Source: Spirochaetia bacterium (GTDB lineage Bacteria; Spirochaetota; Spirochaetia; Treponematales; Breznakiellaceae). Taken from it: a stretch of 32,387 bases of DNA. Of the stretch, positions 1 through 7,876 are shown in pieces (the first letter of the stretch is position 1; each line of letters starts with the position of its first letter). The stretch covers positions 1-32,387 of the forward strand of contig BOAU01000015.1 of the NCBI GenBank assembly GCA_026002025.1, given 5' to 3'. The notes beneath the pieces were generated by a model. That model was not told the DNA's origin, ran no database searches, and saw only the letters and a program-made list of their open reading frames with translations. A program made the position numbers and the translations under genes.

Positions 1-101
1 GGGCGGAATATGTGAAACAGATGAACGATGACGGCATGGCCAAGTTCGAAGCCTATATGCAGGAACAGCTTGACCTCCGCATCAAGGCATGGAGCAAGTA
101 G
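1..101 (+). CDS. Extracellular solute-binding protein, C-terminal end (partial)
   Basis: Only the last 32 codons are in the window; the frame is open to the left edge and ends in TAG at 99-101. The residues form an amphipathic helical tail ending in KAWSK, as is usual for the C-terminus of a sugar-binding lipoprotein. The assignment rests mainly on context: two LplB/LplC-type permeases follow after 24 bases in the same direction. In such systems the binding protein captures an oligosaccharide outside the membrane. The substrate cannot be read from this fragment. Confidence 0.55.
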   Translation, partial: AEYVKQMNDDGMAKFEAYMQEQLDLRIKAWSK

Positions 102-125
102 TTTAAGAAGGGAAGGGGAAGAAAC

Positions 126-1067
126 ATGAAGCAAAAAGCGTTGAGTATTAACCGGGAAAAGACCTTTTTTGAAAAGGTACTGATCCAGCGGCAGCTTGTC
201 TTCATGTCTCTTCCCATCATTCTCTATATTCTTCTTTTTTCCTATGTGCCCCTCTGGGGCTGGACCATGGCCTTTCAGAATTTCAAGCCCGCCCGGAGCT
301 TTATGCAGCAGGAATGGGCGGGCATCAAATGGTTCCAATTCCTTTTTTCCGACAAATCTTTTTTACTGACGATCCGCAATACCCTGGCGATGAGCCTTAT
401 CAACACGACACTGGGCTATATCAGCGCCATTGTTTTTGCCCTGCTCCTTAACGAGGTTCGGCAGATCGGTTTTAAACGGGTTATCCAGACTGTTTCCTAC
501 CTGCCGCACTTTTTATCATGGGTTATCGTTACCGGCCTTGTGGCTTCAATGCTCGCGGTGGAGAACGGGGCCATAAACCAGGTGCTGGTTTTCCTGCATA
601 TTGTTGATGAGCCGGTTCTCTGGCTCGCCAAGCCGAATTACTTCTGGGGGATCATCGGCGTCACCTATGTCTGGAAGGAAGTCGGCTGGAATACGATCAT
701 CTATCTGGCCGCCATCGTGGGCATCGACCCCACACTCTACGAAGCCGCCGAGATTGACGGCTGTAACCGGTATCACAAGATGTGGAATATCACCCTGCCG
801 GGGATAAAGCCCACGATCATCATCATGCTGATCATGAGTATCGGCCATATCCTGGACGCGGGCTTTGAGATGCAGTACCTGCTGCGTAACGGCCTGATTC
901 ACGATGTGTCCGACACCATTGATATATACGTGCTCCAGTTCGGTATCAATCAGGGGAACTACTCCCTGGCAACCGCCGCGGGGATGTTCAAGAACGTCGT
1001 AAACATCACCCTTATCTTTATTGCAAACGGACTGGCAAAACGGGCCGGTGAGGAGCGCTTGATATGA
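126..1067 (+). CDS. Carbohydrate ABC transporter permease, LplB/YteP type
   Basis: A 313-residue integral membrane protein with about six hydrophobic segments. The binding-protein-dependent transport inner-membrane domain occupies roughly residues 80-300. The EAA loop that docks the ATPase is visible as EAAEIDGCNRYHKMWNITLP near residue 207. The long N-terminal part before the first helix and the motif FQNFKPARSF are typical of the LplB family, which imports complex sugars. The start is supported by a purine-rich GGAAGGGGAAG just upstream. The stop overlaps the start of the next permease by 4 bases (ATGA), so translation is probably coupled. No ATPase gene lies in the visible operon; these systems often share an MsmK-type ATPase encoded elsewhere. 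Confidence 0.92.
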   Translation: MKQKALSINREKTFFEKVLIQRQLVFMSLPIILYILLFSYVPLWGWTMAFQNFKPARSFMQQEWAGIKWFQFLFSDKSFLLTIRNTLAMSLINTTLGYISAIVFALLLNEVRQIGFKRVIQTVSYLPHFLSWVIVTGLVASMLAVENGAINQVLVFLHIVDEPVLWLAKPNYFWGIIGVTYVWKEVGWNTIIYLAAIVGIDPTLYEAAEIDGCNRYHKMWNITLPGIKPTIIIMLIMSIGHILDAGFEMQYLLRNGLIHDVSDTIDIYVLQFGINQGNYSLATAAGMFKNVVNITLIFIANGLAKRAGEERLI

Positions 1068-1996
1068 GTATCAAACTGAAAGCCCGGACACTTTCCCGGA
1101 TAGAGAACTACACCTTTAACATCCTCAATTCTCTTTTTCTGATAGCCCTGATGTTCTGTACCCTGTACCCCTTCTGGAATACCATAGCCATCTCGTTTAA
1201 TGAGGCGACCGATACGATCCGCGGGGGAGTAACCTTTTGGCCCCGTAAATTTTCCATGCAGAACTACAAGTCGGTCTTTTCCACCGGCACCATATACCAC
1301 GCCTTTTGGGTCTCGGTAGCGCGGACCGCTATCAACACCGTGACCCATGTGTTCTTTACCGCCATGATAGCTTTTGCCCTTTCCCGCAAGGAGTTCGTCC
1401 TCCGCAAACCCTTTACCCTTGTCCTGATCCTGTCGATGTACGTCAACGCCGGGCTTATCCCCAATTACTTCCTGATGCGGAGCCTCCATCTGAACAACTC
1501 CTTCTTCGTGTACATCGTGCCCGGCATCGTCAACGCCTTCAACTTTGTCGTCATCCGTACCTACATGGGTTCGATACCGGACAGCATCGTCGAGTCCGCC
1601 AAGATCGACGGTTACGGGGATTTCCCCATATTCCTGCGGATAATTCTTCCCCTCTGTCTCCCGGTATTGGCAACCATCGCCCTGTTTGTCGCGGTCGGCG
1701 CCTGGAACTCCTGGTTCGACACCCTGGTATACAACTCCGGCCGTTCCTACCTCCATACCCTCCAGTACAAGCTGATGGAGTTCCTCCAGTCCAGTCAGAG
1801 CCAGGCCAAAACCGCCGCCGACATAGGCCAGATGGGGGTAACCGCGAGTTCAGGCGGCGGCGCCTCTACCATCGTCACCCCCTTGAGCATCCGCGCCGCC
1901 ATCACCGTGGTGGCCGCCCTGCCGATTCTGGTGGTCTATCCCTTTATGCAGCGTTACTTTGTGGTGGGGCTTAATGTGGGCGGCGTAAAGGAATAG
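1064..1996 (+). CDS. Carbohydrate ABC transporter permease, LplC/YtcP type
   Basis: A 310-residue partner permease, about six membrane segments, MalG-like in topology. The EAA loop is VESAKIDGYGDFPIFLRIILP near residue 176. The C-terminus ends in RYFVVGLNVGGVKE, very close to the FxxGxxxGaVKG ending typical of LplC/YtcP proteins. It overlaps the upstream permease by 4 bases. A loop rich in Gly and Ser (about residues 258-270) is common in this family. Together with its neighbour it should form the transmembrane channel of an oligosaccharide importer. The gene ends 9 bases before the 3' end of a convergent tRNA gene and no intrinsic terminator is visible between them. Confidence 0.92.
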   Translation: MSIKLKARTLSRIENYTFNILNSLFLIALMFCTLYPFWNTIAISFNEATDTIRGGVTFWPRKFSMQNYKSVFSTGTIYHAFWVSVARTAINTVTHVFFTAMIAFALSRKEFVLRKPFTLVLILSMYVNAGLIPNYFLMRSLHLNNSFFVYIVPGIVNAFNFVVIRTYMGSIPDSIVESAKIDGYGDFPIFLRIILPLCLPVLATIALFVAVGAWNSWFDTLVYNSGRSYLHTLQYKLMEFLQSSQSQAKTAADIGQMGVTASSGGGASTIVTPLSIRAAITVVAALPILVVYPFMQRYFVVGLNVGGVKE

Positions 1997-2005
1997 CGTT
2001 TCTTT

Positions 2006-2088
2006 TACCGGCGAAGAGACTTGAACTCTTACACACTCGCGTGCAATAGATTTTGAGTCTATCGTGTCTACCATTCCACCACGCCGGC
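2006..2088 (-). tRNA. tRNA-Leu (anticodon CAA)
   Basis: On the minus strand the sequence folds into a type II tRNA of about 83 nt. The acceptor arms are GCCGGCG and CGCCGGT (first pair G·U) with discriminator A. The anticodon stem GATAGA/TCTAT closes the loop CTCAAAA, giving anticodon CAA, so it reads UUG. A variable arm with GCACGCGAGTGTGT and a T arm with GTTCAAGTC are present; the long variable arm and A73 agree with leucine. CCA is not encoded. The gene lies 16 bases downstream of DUF1015 in the same direction. Confidence 0.93.
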
Positions 2089-2101
2089 GTATTAATACCT
2101 T

Positions 2102-2130
2102 AGTCTACCAGAAAAGCTTCCTGCATTCAA
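2102..2130 (-). promoter_or_regulatory. Probable sigma-70 promoter of the tRNA-Leu gene
   Basis: On the minus strand, TTGAAT (2130-2125) is followed after exactly 17 bases by TAGACT (2107-2102). This places the start of transcription about 7-8 bases upstream of the mature tRNA. The promoter lies inside the last codons of DUF1015, so the tRNA can be made independently of that gene. Confidence 0.5.
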
Positions 2131-3463
2131 GATAGAACCGCTTTTCGCAAGCCTCCCCCATGGAGAAACTTTTCCGGGGAAGGGGGCCGGAACGGGCTAC
2201 GGTTTCAAAGAGGCCCTGTTTCCTGACCGGGGGGAGGAGTATGCCCACGGTTGAAGCGCCTTCCGCAAGGCGGAACAGTTCTTTTTCCCCGTGGATGTAA
2301 TCGATGGAGGGCAGTCCGGTCTTTTGGTCGGCTTTTTGCTGGATAAAACGGTCCAGCAGGGGCTGAAGGCTGACCGCGGCCAGCCCCGGGGCATCGGTTT
2401 CAAGGAGGATGTGCCGGTCCCCGGCGATAAGCCCCAGACGGTTTTTCCCGGCGTGCGGGTCGTTTACCAGGGCGGAAAGGGCCGCTTTCCCATCATCCAC
2501 GGGCTGGAAACGGGTGCCGGGCAGCCGGGAAAGAAGGGCCTGCACTTCATCAAGGCCGGCATTGAAGATCGCCCGGTGGATCGGCTCAAATTCAATCCCC
2601 GGATCGTAGATGTTTTCGATTTCCACCAGCGCCCAGCGCAGGGGGTGATCCGTGAGGCCGTTTTCCCCTGTATGGGCCTTCTTGTATTCCTCCCAAACTG
2701 CCTTGGCGCTTGCCAGGGAATGGTTGCCGTCACCCACGGCATAGAGAAAAGGATCGCCCTGGGGGCCGGGGGACTGGTAGCGGGCTGTTGCCCGGCAGGC
2801 CAGCGCTTCAATCTTTTCGGCGATGTAGGTCCAGTGATCTTCCCGATCCAAAAGCCAGCCGGAGATGGAGCCTGAATCCAGCATCAGGGGGCTTTGGTAG
2901 GCGGGGGGCAAATGCCGTGCCTGTGCGGCAAGGCCGGAGAGGAGGGTGTCTTCATCATCATCAATAAGGATGATGATGTGGGGCGATTCCAGGGGCGCTC
3001 CCCGGCGGATTTCCATCCGGGGCGGGAGCCGGTCCGTGACGGTGCCTTCGGTGGCCCGGATAAGGGGCCGCGCTTCGGGCTGCCAGTTGTATGAATCAAG
3101 GTCTATGCTAATGACGAGCCCCCGCCTGAGCTGATGGGAGGGGGTGCTTCGTTCAATGTAGACGCAACCCTGCTGCGGAGGGGCGAAAATTCCTTCATTA
3201 AGATACGATTTCATGGTCCGGTGGATATCTGCGATCCGTTCTGTCCTGCCCGGATCTTCAAGATAGGCCTCAGGAAACACGCAGTTCAGGGCGGAGGGGG
3301 AATCCCCGGCATATTCCCTGACCCGCTCCCAATAGGCTCGATCTTGGGTAAACTGATCGCAGGCGATCACCGCCCACTTCTCTAAATCAATCCCCGGGCG
3401 GGGCAGCAAAATTTCAGGGACCGCGAGTCCCAGCGCGGCAAGCCGCTTGTGTATATCCGGCAT
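2105..3463 (-). CDS. DUF1015 family protein
   Basis: A 452-residue soluble protein recognisable as DUF1015 (COG4198). Family marks include the N-terminal PRPGIDLEKWAVIACDQFTQD stretch, a central YAVGDGNHSLASAKAVWEEY motif (about residue 240; the family has a conserved DGNH or DGHH core) and a C-terminal LPPV/FETV region. The biochemical role of the family is not firmly known to me; in other anaerobes such genes often sit near serine or phosphoglycerate metabolism, which is not the case here. The start is supported by GAGGG upstream of ATG. It is divergent from the aldo/keto reductase with a 58-base gap. The tRNA-Leu promoter appears to lie inside its 3' end. Confidence 0.85.
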   Translation of the reverse strand: MPDIHKRLAALGLAVPEILLPRPGIDLEKWAVIACDQFTQDRAYWERVREYAGDSPSALNCVFPEAYLEDPGRTERIADIHRTMKSYLNEGIFAPPQQGCVYIERSTPSHQLRRGLVISIDLDSYNWQPEARPLIRATEGTVTDRLPPRMEIRRGAPLESPHIIILIDDDEDTLLSGLAAQARHLPPAYQSPLMLDSGSISGWLLDREDHWTYIAEKIEALACRATARYQSPGPQGDPFLYAVGDGNHSLASAKAVWEEYKKAHTGENGLTDHPLRWALVEIENIYDPGIEFEPIHRAIFNAGLDEVQALLSRLPGTRFQPVDDGKAALSALVNDPHAGKNRLGLIAGDRHILLETDAPGLAAVSLQPLLDRFIQQKADQKTGLPSIDYIHGEKELFRLAEGASTVGILLPPVRKQGLFETVARSGPLPRKSFSMGEACEKRFYLECRKLFW

Positions 3464-3521
3464 AGTCCCTCAACCATATCCCAAAATTTTGAATAATGCT
3501 ATGATGAATCAGGAGTTGGAT

Positions 3522-4385
3522 ATGGAATATGTACAGTTTGGCAAGACCGGCGTTAATGTCAGCCGTCTGGGATTCGGCGGCGCCGGGGTGGGGGTGAAGA
3601 ACTATGTCCGCGCCTATGATCCGAGCGCCGATGATGCCAGGGCGTCGGTACACAAGGCGCTGGAAACCGCTCTGGAACTGGGGGTCACCTATTTTGATAC
3701 CGCCCCGGTCTACGGGGAGGGCGCATCGGAAACCATATTCGGGGATGTGCTGGGCGGCACGGACCCTAAAAAAATCTTCCTTGCCACCAAATGTATTCCC
3801 ACCGATTACGACGGGGTGATGCGGTCCATCGAGGGAAGCCTCAAGCGGCTGCGCCGGGACTATGTGGACCTGCTCCAGATTCACGGCGGCACCTATACGG
3901 ACGAACGGGCCGCCAAAATCCTCGCCCCCCATGGCATGGCAGAGGCCATGGAAAAGCTCAAAGCTGACGGGGTGGTCAAGTTCATCGGCTTTACCAGCGA
4001 AGATAATAACCGGGCCGTGTTTGACCTTATTGAATGTGACCGTTTTGACACGGCCCAGCTCTGCTATAACTTTATTTTTCAGCATGGCTATGAACCCAGC
4101 CGCCCCTTCGGCAGCCTCATCACTGCGGAAAAACACCGGCTCGGCATCGCCGCCATGCGGGGCCCCACATCGGGGACCTTCCAGCGCTGGATGAAGATGA
4201 TCCGCCCGGACGACAATTTTGATTACGGCCCGGCCCTGCTTCAGTTTGTGTTTTCCAATCCCCTGGTTGACGTGGTCCTCTCCGGCATGCGCAGCCCCGA
4301 ACGGGTCCGTCAGAATGTGAAGATCGCCGGTGACTTTTCAGGCCGCATCGATATCCGTGCCGTGCATAAGCGCATCGTGGAATGA
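3522..4385 (+). CDS. Aldo/keto reductase
   Basis: A 287-residue NAD(P)H-dependent oxidoreductase with a TIM-barrel fold. From the chosen start the catalytic tetrad is visible as D59, Y64 (DTAPVYGEG), K90 (LATKC) and H121 (LLQIHGG). Upstream in-frame ATGs exist (3447, 3501), but 3522 is preceded at 6 bases by AGGAG and gives the usual N-terminus MEYVQFGKTGVNVSRLGFGG. With this start it does not overlap the divergent DUF1015 gene. It resembles the L-fucose/galactose-dehydrogenase-like branch of the family, where substrates are often sugars or small aldehydes. The exact substrate cannot be told from sequence alone. Confidence 0.92.
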   Translation: MEYVQFGKTGVNVSRLGFGGAGVGVKNYVRAYDPSADDARASVHKALETALELGVTYFDTAPVYGEGASETIFGDVLGGTDPKKIFLATKCIPTDYDGVMRSIEGSLKRLRRDYVDLLQIHGGTYTDERAAKILAPHGMAEAMEKLKADGVVKFIGFTSEDNNRAVFDLIECDRFDTAQLCYNFIFQHGYEPSRPFGSLITAEKHRLGIAAMRGPTSGTFQRWMKMIRPDDNFDYGPALLQFVFSNPLVDVVLSGMRSPERVRQNVKIAGDFSGRIDIRAVHKRIVE

Positions 4386-4395
4386 GCTGTTTGTG

Positions 4396-4469
4396 TTGAC
4401 AAATGCCGTCTCCATTGATATTATGCAAAATTGCATAATGCGTTTTTGCATAATGCAATTTTGTATAAT
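4396..4469 (+). promoter_or_regulatory. Promoter with a 15-bp-period operator array upstream of the ATPase gene
   Basis: TTGACA at 4396-4401 and TATTAT at 4419-4424 are separated by exactly 17 bases, close to the sigma-70 consensus. Overlapping and following it are copies of one box: TTGCATAATGC at 4431, TTGCATAATGC at 4446 and TTGTATAATCG at 4461, spaced exactly 15 bases apart. An inverted copy lies at 4420-4428, so that 4421-4438 reads TTATGCA-AAAT-TGCATAA. The arrangement looks like a repressor-binding array covering the -10 element and the start of the transcript. The third box also contains a perfect TATAAT. Confidence 0.6.
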
Positions 4470-4487
4470 CGCGGCGGGGGAACAGGT

Positions 4488-5621
4488 ATGAACCCATTTA
4501 AATACGGAACCATTGTACACGGGGATGACTTTTTTGACCGGAAAGAAGAGTGTTCCCGTATAGTCGAAACCCTCATGGGTGGGAACAACATAGTATTGTA
4601 TGCGCCGCGCCGGTTCGGAAAGACATCCCTGGTTTTTAAGGTCATGGATCAGCTGGAAAAAAGAAATATTACCTGCGTTTACTTTGATTTTATGACCGTG
4701 TATTCACCGGAATCTTTTGTCAGGCTCTATGCAAAGGCCCTGTCGGCAAAACAGACCAGTCTGGACAAGTTTGTAAAAACATTTGCCTCTGTCATTAAAA
4801 ATATCCGCCCGGCCTTAAGTTTTAATACGGAAGGTGAAGCGGAATTTTCCGTAGATTTTGCCAATGCAACTGTTGATGAAACAGTTGTCGCGCAGTTATT
4901 GGATATGCCGGAGACATTGGGCGGCAAAAACAAAAAAGTTATTGTGTTCTTTGATGAATTTCAGGAGGCGGTAAAATTACATCATATAAATTTTGAGAAT
5001 ATATTGCGGAGCAAAATCCAGCAGCAAGTGAATACCAGCTATCTTTTTTTGGGCAGCAAGACCCATATCCTGCATGAGTTATTTGATAACAAAAAAAGGG
5101 CTTTCTATCATTCGGCGTCACAGATTTCCATAGGGCCCCTACCCGAAGCCGACACCATTAAATATTTGCAAAAAAAGCTTTCCGCCTCCGGCATCACCCT
5201 TGACGCGGATACGGGGCAGTACCTGATTTCCGTGGCCGGAAACATCCCCCATTATATACAGCTCCTTGCTTCGGAAGTATGGCAGTACCTGGTAGACAGT
5301 AAAAAACCGGTAACAAAAAAAGTTGTGGATTATTGTGTTAAACGGATTCTTGCGCTTAAGGGTGATTATTATATGGAATTGTTTGACCGTCAATCCCAAA
5401 GCAGAAAGCAATTACTGCAGGCCCTTACGGTCAGCGGTAAAAATGTTTTTTCCGCCGATTATATAAACACCCACAGGCTTGGCAGTGTCTCAACGGTTCA
5501 GCGTGCAATTAAAGAATTGGTTGAAGAGGGAATCGCGGAAAAACTACAGGATGAATATGTACTGGCGGACCCCTTTTTTAAGGCCTTCACCGAGGGAATG
5601 ATGAACGGTTCCCCGCATTGA
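4488..5621 (+). CDS. AAA-superfamily ATPase (ATPase_2 / archaeal-type ATPase)
   Basis: A 377-residue P-loop protein of the ATPase_2 family (COG1672). From the start at 4488, which follows a G-rich ribosome-binding stretch, the Walker A motif is APRRFGKTSL (about residue 39). Walker B is VIVFFDEFQEA (about residue 150), and a sensor-like LFLGSKTH follows. The last third looks like a winged helix (SVSTVQRAIKELVEEGIAEKL). A longer reading frame reaches back to 4431 but would run through the operator array, so the later start is preferred. Family members are related to STAND NTPases and are expanded in gut bacteria and archaea. Their role is unclear; regulatory, stress or defence functions have been suggested. 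Confidence 0.82.
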   Translation: MNPFKYGTIVHGDDFFDRKEECSRIVETLMGGNNIVLYAPRRFGKTSLVFKVMDQLEKRNITCVYFDFMTVYSPESFVRLYAKALSAKQTSLDKFVKTFASVIKNIRPALSFNTEGEAEFSVDFANATVDETVVAQLLDMPETLGGKNKKVIVFFDEFQEAVKLHHINFENILRSKIQQQVNTSYLFLGSKTHILHELFDNKKRAFYHSASQISIGPLPEADTIKYLQKKLSASGITLDADTGQYLISVAGNIPHYIQLLASEVWQYLVDSKKPVTKKVVDYCVKRILALKGDYYMELFDRQSQSRKQLLQALTVSGKNVFSADYINTHRLGSVSTVQRAIKELVEEGIAEKLQDEYVLADPFFKAFTEGMMNGSPH

Positions 5622-5654
5622 AATAGATATTTGCGTAACCGGGTGTAGGGCGGG

Positions 5655-6485
5655 TTAATACACAAATTCTTTTTGTGCCTTTTCTGTTGTTATTTTCCTC
5701 TTTTCCAATGTCTTTTCAAACATTTCATTTATTATTTCAGGTAATCGTTTTTCTACTATTTTTGTTCCTTCCTCAGTTATTCCTCCCTTCGTTGCCACCC
5801 TGTCTATTAAATTATCAAATGTCATTCCCTTTTCCAAAAGTAATTTTCCCGTCCCATACATTGTTTCTAAAACCATCTTTATTATTTTCTGTTTATTTAT
5901 TGAAGTATGTTTTTCAGCTTCATCGGTTATTACCTTAAATATTGCCCCGATAAATCCCGGCATACAGCTGGTCAATTCAGAACCCATGCCCATTTCTTTT
6001 TCGGGTATTTCCACAATGGTTCCAAAACATTCCAGCAGTTCCTTTAAATTACTTTTATCGTCATTTTTTACATAATCATTATGGCACGTTAATGTTACGG
6101 ATTGGTTTATTTCGGCGGTAACGCTGGGAATAACCTTTGACAATTTTTTATTTATGCATATTTGTTCCAGTTGTTTAAATAATACACTCCCGTTTAATGA
6201 AACAATATGACAGCCACTTTTTATGGCTTTATTTATTTCCAATAAAACTGTTTTTATTTCCAAGGGTTTTACACAGATAAAGAGTATATCAACATTTTTT
6301 GCGGCATCGGTGTTGTTTTTACAGATATTTATTTGAGGGTAAACTGTATTTAAGTTTATTATTTTTTCATGCGTTCTATTGGCAATAAATAAATCATGCT
6401 CCTTTACGGTTTTTGATTCAATAAATTTTGATAAAATCATTTTTCCCATGCTTCCATAGCCAATAATACCTATTTTCCTTTCCAT
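5655..6485 (-). CDS. Pyrroline-5-carboxylate reductase-like protein (ProC/ComER family)
   Basis: A 276-residue Rossmann-fold protein. It begins with the dinucleotide-binding motif GIIGYGSMGKMI (residues 6-17). The NADP-binding region continues with CVKPLE, as in ProC. The P5CR dimerisation domain is in the second half, with ATKGGITEEG in place of the usual SPGGTTxxG. True ProC makes proline from pyrroline-5-carboxylate; the divergence leaves open a ComER-like paralogue or another imine reductase. Start: GGAGG at good spacing before ATG. The gene is strikingly AT-rich compared with both neighbours, which suggests horizontal acquisition. It is alone on its strand. Confidence 0.75.
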   Translation of the reverse strand: MERKIGIIGYGSMGKMILSKFIESKTVKEHDLFIANRTHEKIINLNTVYPQINICKNNTDAAKNVDILFICVKPLEIKTVLLEINKAIKSGCHIVSLNGSVLFKQLEQICINKKLSKVIPSVTAEINQSVTLTCHNDYVKNDDKSNLKELLECFGTIVEIPEKEMGMGSELTSCMPGFIGAIFKVITDEAEKHTSINKQKIIKMVLETMYGTGKLLLEKGMTFDNLIDRVATKGGITEEGTKIVEKRLPEIINEMFEKTLEKRKITTEKAQKEFVY

Positions 6486-6594
6486 TTTTTGCCTCCGATT
6501 GTTTATACCATATTTTCATTATTTCTTGATGAAATTGCGGATAAATATTCCTCAACCAATTTTGAAACACTTCTTTTTTGGTTTCTTGCGTAAT

Positions 6595-6623
6595 AATATA
6601 CTTCAAAATCACGTGCTTGTCAA
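6595..6623 (-). promoter_or_regulatory. Sigma-70 promoter of the ProC-like gene
   Basis: On the minus strand, TTGACA (6623-6618) is followed after exactly 17 bases by TATATT (6600-6595). Transcription would start near 6588, leaving a leader of about 100 AT-rich bases before the ATG at 6485. The rest of the gap 6486-6754 holds nothing else that I can recognise; it is AT-rich, without a convincing gene. Confidence 0.65.
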
Positions 6624-6739
6624 GGATTTTTTATGTTTTTAAAAATATTTTTTAATAATACAGAAACAAATCTTTCAACTTCTATATTTCCGAGTTGTAC
6701 AATCAATATTTTCATTCCGGTTTTCATTGGTTAGTCTGA

Positions 6740-6785
6740 TTGACTCGTTTTTAGAAACGGTATATACTGTAAGTATATACCGTTT
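6740..6785 (+). promoter_or_regulatory. Promoter with palindromic operator across the -10 element, upstream of the oxidoreductase
   Basis: TTGACT (6740-6745) and TATACT (6763-6768) are separated by 17 bases. The -10 element lies inside a perfect inverted repeat: AAACGGTATATAC (6755-6767), five bases, then GTATATACCGTTT (6773-6785). The predicted start of transcription is near 6775, inside the right arm. This is the classic geometry for repression by a dimeric regulator. The T run at 6783-6788 also makes it resemble an intrinsic terminator on the plus strand, but no upstream plus-strand gene needs one. Confidence 0.6.
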
Positions 6786-6797
6786 TTTGGGTTATTT

Positions 6798-7811
6798 ATG
6801 GAAAAAATCTCCGCCGCGATTATCGGCCTGGGCCGCATCGCAAGCCTTCTTGAAGATGATGAACGCCGTGAAAAGCCCTGCACCCACGCCGGGGCAATCG
6901 CCGCCAATCCCGACTGCCGCCTCATTGCCGGGGCGGACACCGACGAAGAACGCCGCCGCCTTTTCGCGGAACGCCGACAGGTCCCGGTCTATGCCGATGC
7001 AACGGCCATGCTCGCCGAACACAAACCCGGTATCCTGGTCATCGCTACCCACCCCGACAGCCACGCCCAATATTGCCGTCTTGCCGCCGCACACAGTATT
7101 CCTGTGGTGATCTGCGAAAAGCCCCTGGCCGACAGTTTGCAGAAGGCCCGGCAGATCGCCCGGCTTACCAATATCAAAATCGTCACCAACCACGAACGGC
7201 GTTATTCTGATGACTATATTTCCGCAAAGGCTATTCTTGATGAAGGGCGGCTTGGCCCGCTTCTCGGTGTCCGGGGCATTTTGTACATGGGCCGGAACCA
7301 GCGGCTTCTGGACGTACTCTGGCACGACGGCACCCATCTGGCGGACGCGATCATGTTCCTTACCGGATCAACGCTGAAACACCGCCGCAGCTGGGGGGCA
7401 AAGCTTACCGCGAAAGAGGGAACCGCCTATCTGGAAGGCCGTCTGGAACTTGCCGCCGGGGCCGCGGACCAAGGTTCCCCTCCGGGGAGGGCGGCGCAGG
7501 TTCCCGTTCTTATTGAAGCGGGGGCCGGGCGGGATCATCTGGTATTCGAGATGGAATTTTCCTGCGAAAAGGGCCGTTTGCGCATAGGCAACGGGATCTT
7601 TGAGGTTTGGGAAAGTACGGAAAGCCCCTATGCCCAAGGTTTCCGTTCCCTTAAGCGCACCGCCGATGTATTTGAGGGTCCCACAGGTTACTTTGCCAAC
7701 ATGGTAAAAGACGCCGTGGCCTGCGTGCGGGAAGCGGACCGGCAGCCCCTGTCCTGCGCCGCAGATGGACTGCGGGTGATCGAGTACCTGAACTCGGTAA
7801 AAAAGTGGTAG
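6798..7811 (+). CDS. Gfo/Idh/MocA family oxidoreductase
   Basis: A 337-residue NAD(P)-dependent dehydrogenase of the glucose-fructose oxidoreductase/inositol dehydrogenase family. The N-terminal Rossmann domain carries AAIIGLGRIAS (residues 6-16). The family motif EKPL is present with catalytic-type Lys108, and DVLWHDGTHLAD (about residues 171-182) supplies the His/Asp pair of the substrate domain. Substrates in this family are sugars, inositols or amino sugars; this one is not assignable. Only a weak ribosome-binding site is visible (TTGGGT). The operator-like palindrome just upstream suggests that it is switched by a dedicated regulator. The ECF transporter genes follow in the same direction after a 65-base gap with their own possible promoter. 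Confidence 0.9.
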   Translation: MEKISAAIIGLGRIASLLEDDERREKPCTHAGAIAANPDCRLIAGADTDEERRRLFAERRQVPVYADATAMLAEHKPGILVIATHPDSHAQYCRLAAAHSIPVVICEKPLADSLQKARQIARLTNIKIVTNHERRYSDDYISAKAILDEGRLGPLLGVRGILYMGRNQRLLDVLWHDGTHLADAIMFLTGSTLKHRRSWGAKLTAKEGTAYLEGRLELAAGAADQGSPPGRAAQVPVLIEAGAGRDHLVFEMEFSCEKGRLRIGNGIFEVWESTESPYAQGFRSLKRTADVFEGPTGYFANMVKDAVACVREADRQPLSCAADGLRVIEYLNSVKKW

Positions 7812-7844
7812 CCCGGTAATCTAGCTGAATACTTACATTATGGT

Positions 7845-7850
7845 TATAAT
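7845..7850 (+). promoter_or_regulatory. Possible -10 element of the ECF transporter operon
   Basis: A perfect TATAAT stands 27 bases before the S-component ATG, preceded by TGGT. The -35 region is poor. The gap of 65 bases is too short for most known vitamin riboswitches and none is visible. AGGAGG follows 8 bases before the ATG. Confidence 0.4.
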
Positions 7851-7876
7851 AGATATCATTCAAGGAGGCTTTTGCC

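Noticed and set aside
959..1756. 265-codon minus-strand frame opposite the LplC permease
   Set aside because: Composition is that of a GC-rich antisense shadow (Gly, Asp and Val rich); the permease on the other strand is clear.
6418..6612. 64-codon frame on the minus strand overlapping the start of the ProC-like gene
   Set aside because: Its ATG lies upstream of the predicted transcription start, and it overlaps the reductase in another frame without domain similarity. It looks like an AT-rich chance frame.
7812..7876. Search for a vitamin riboswitch before the ECF operon
   Set aside because: The gap is only 65 bases and holds none of the conserved TPP, FMN, cobalamin or preQ1 cores that I can recognise.
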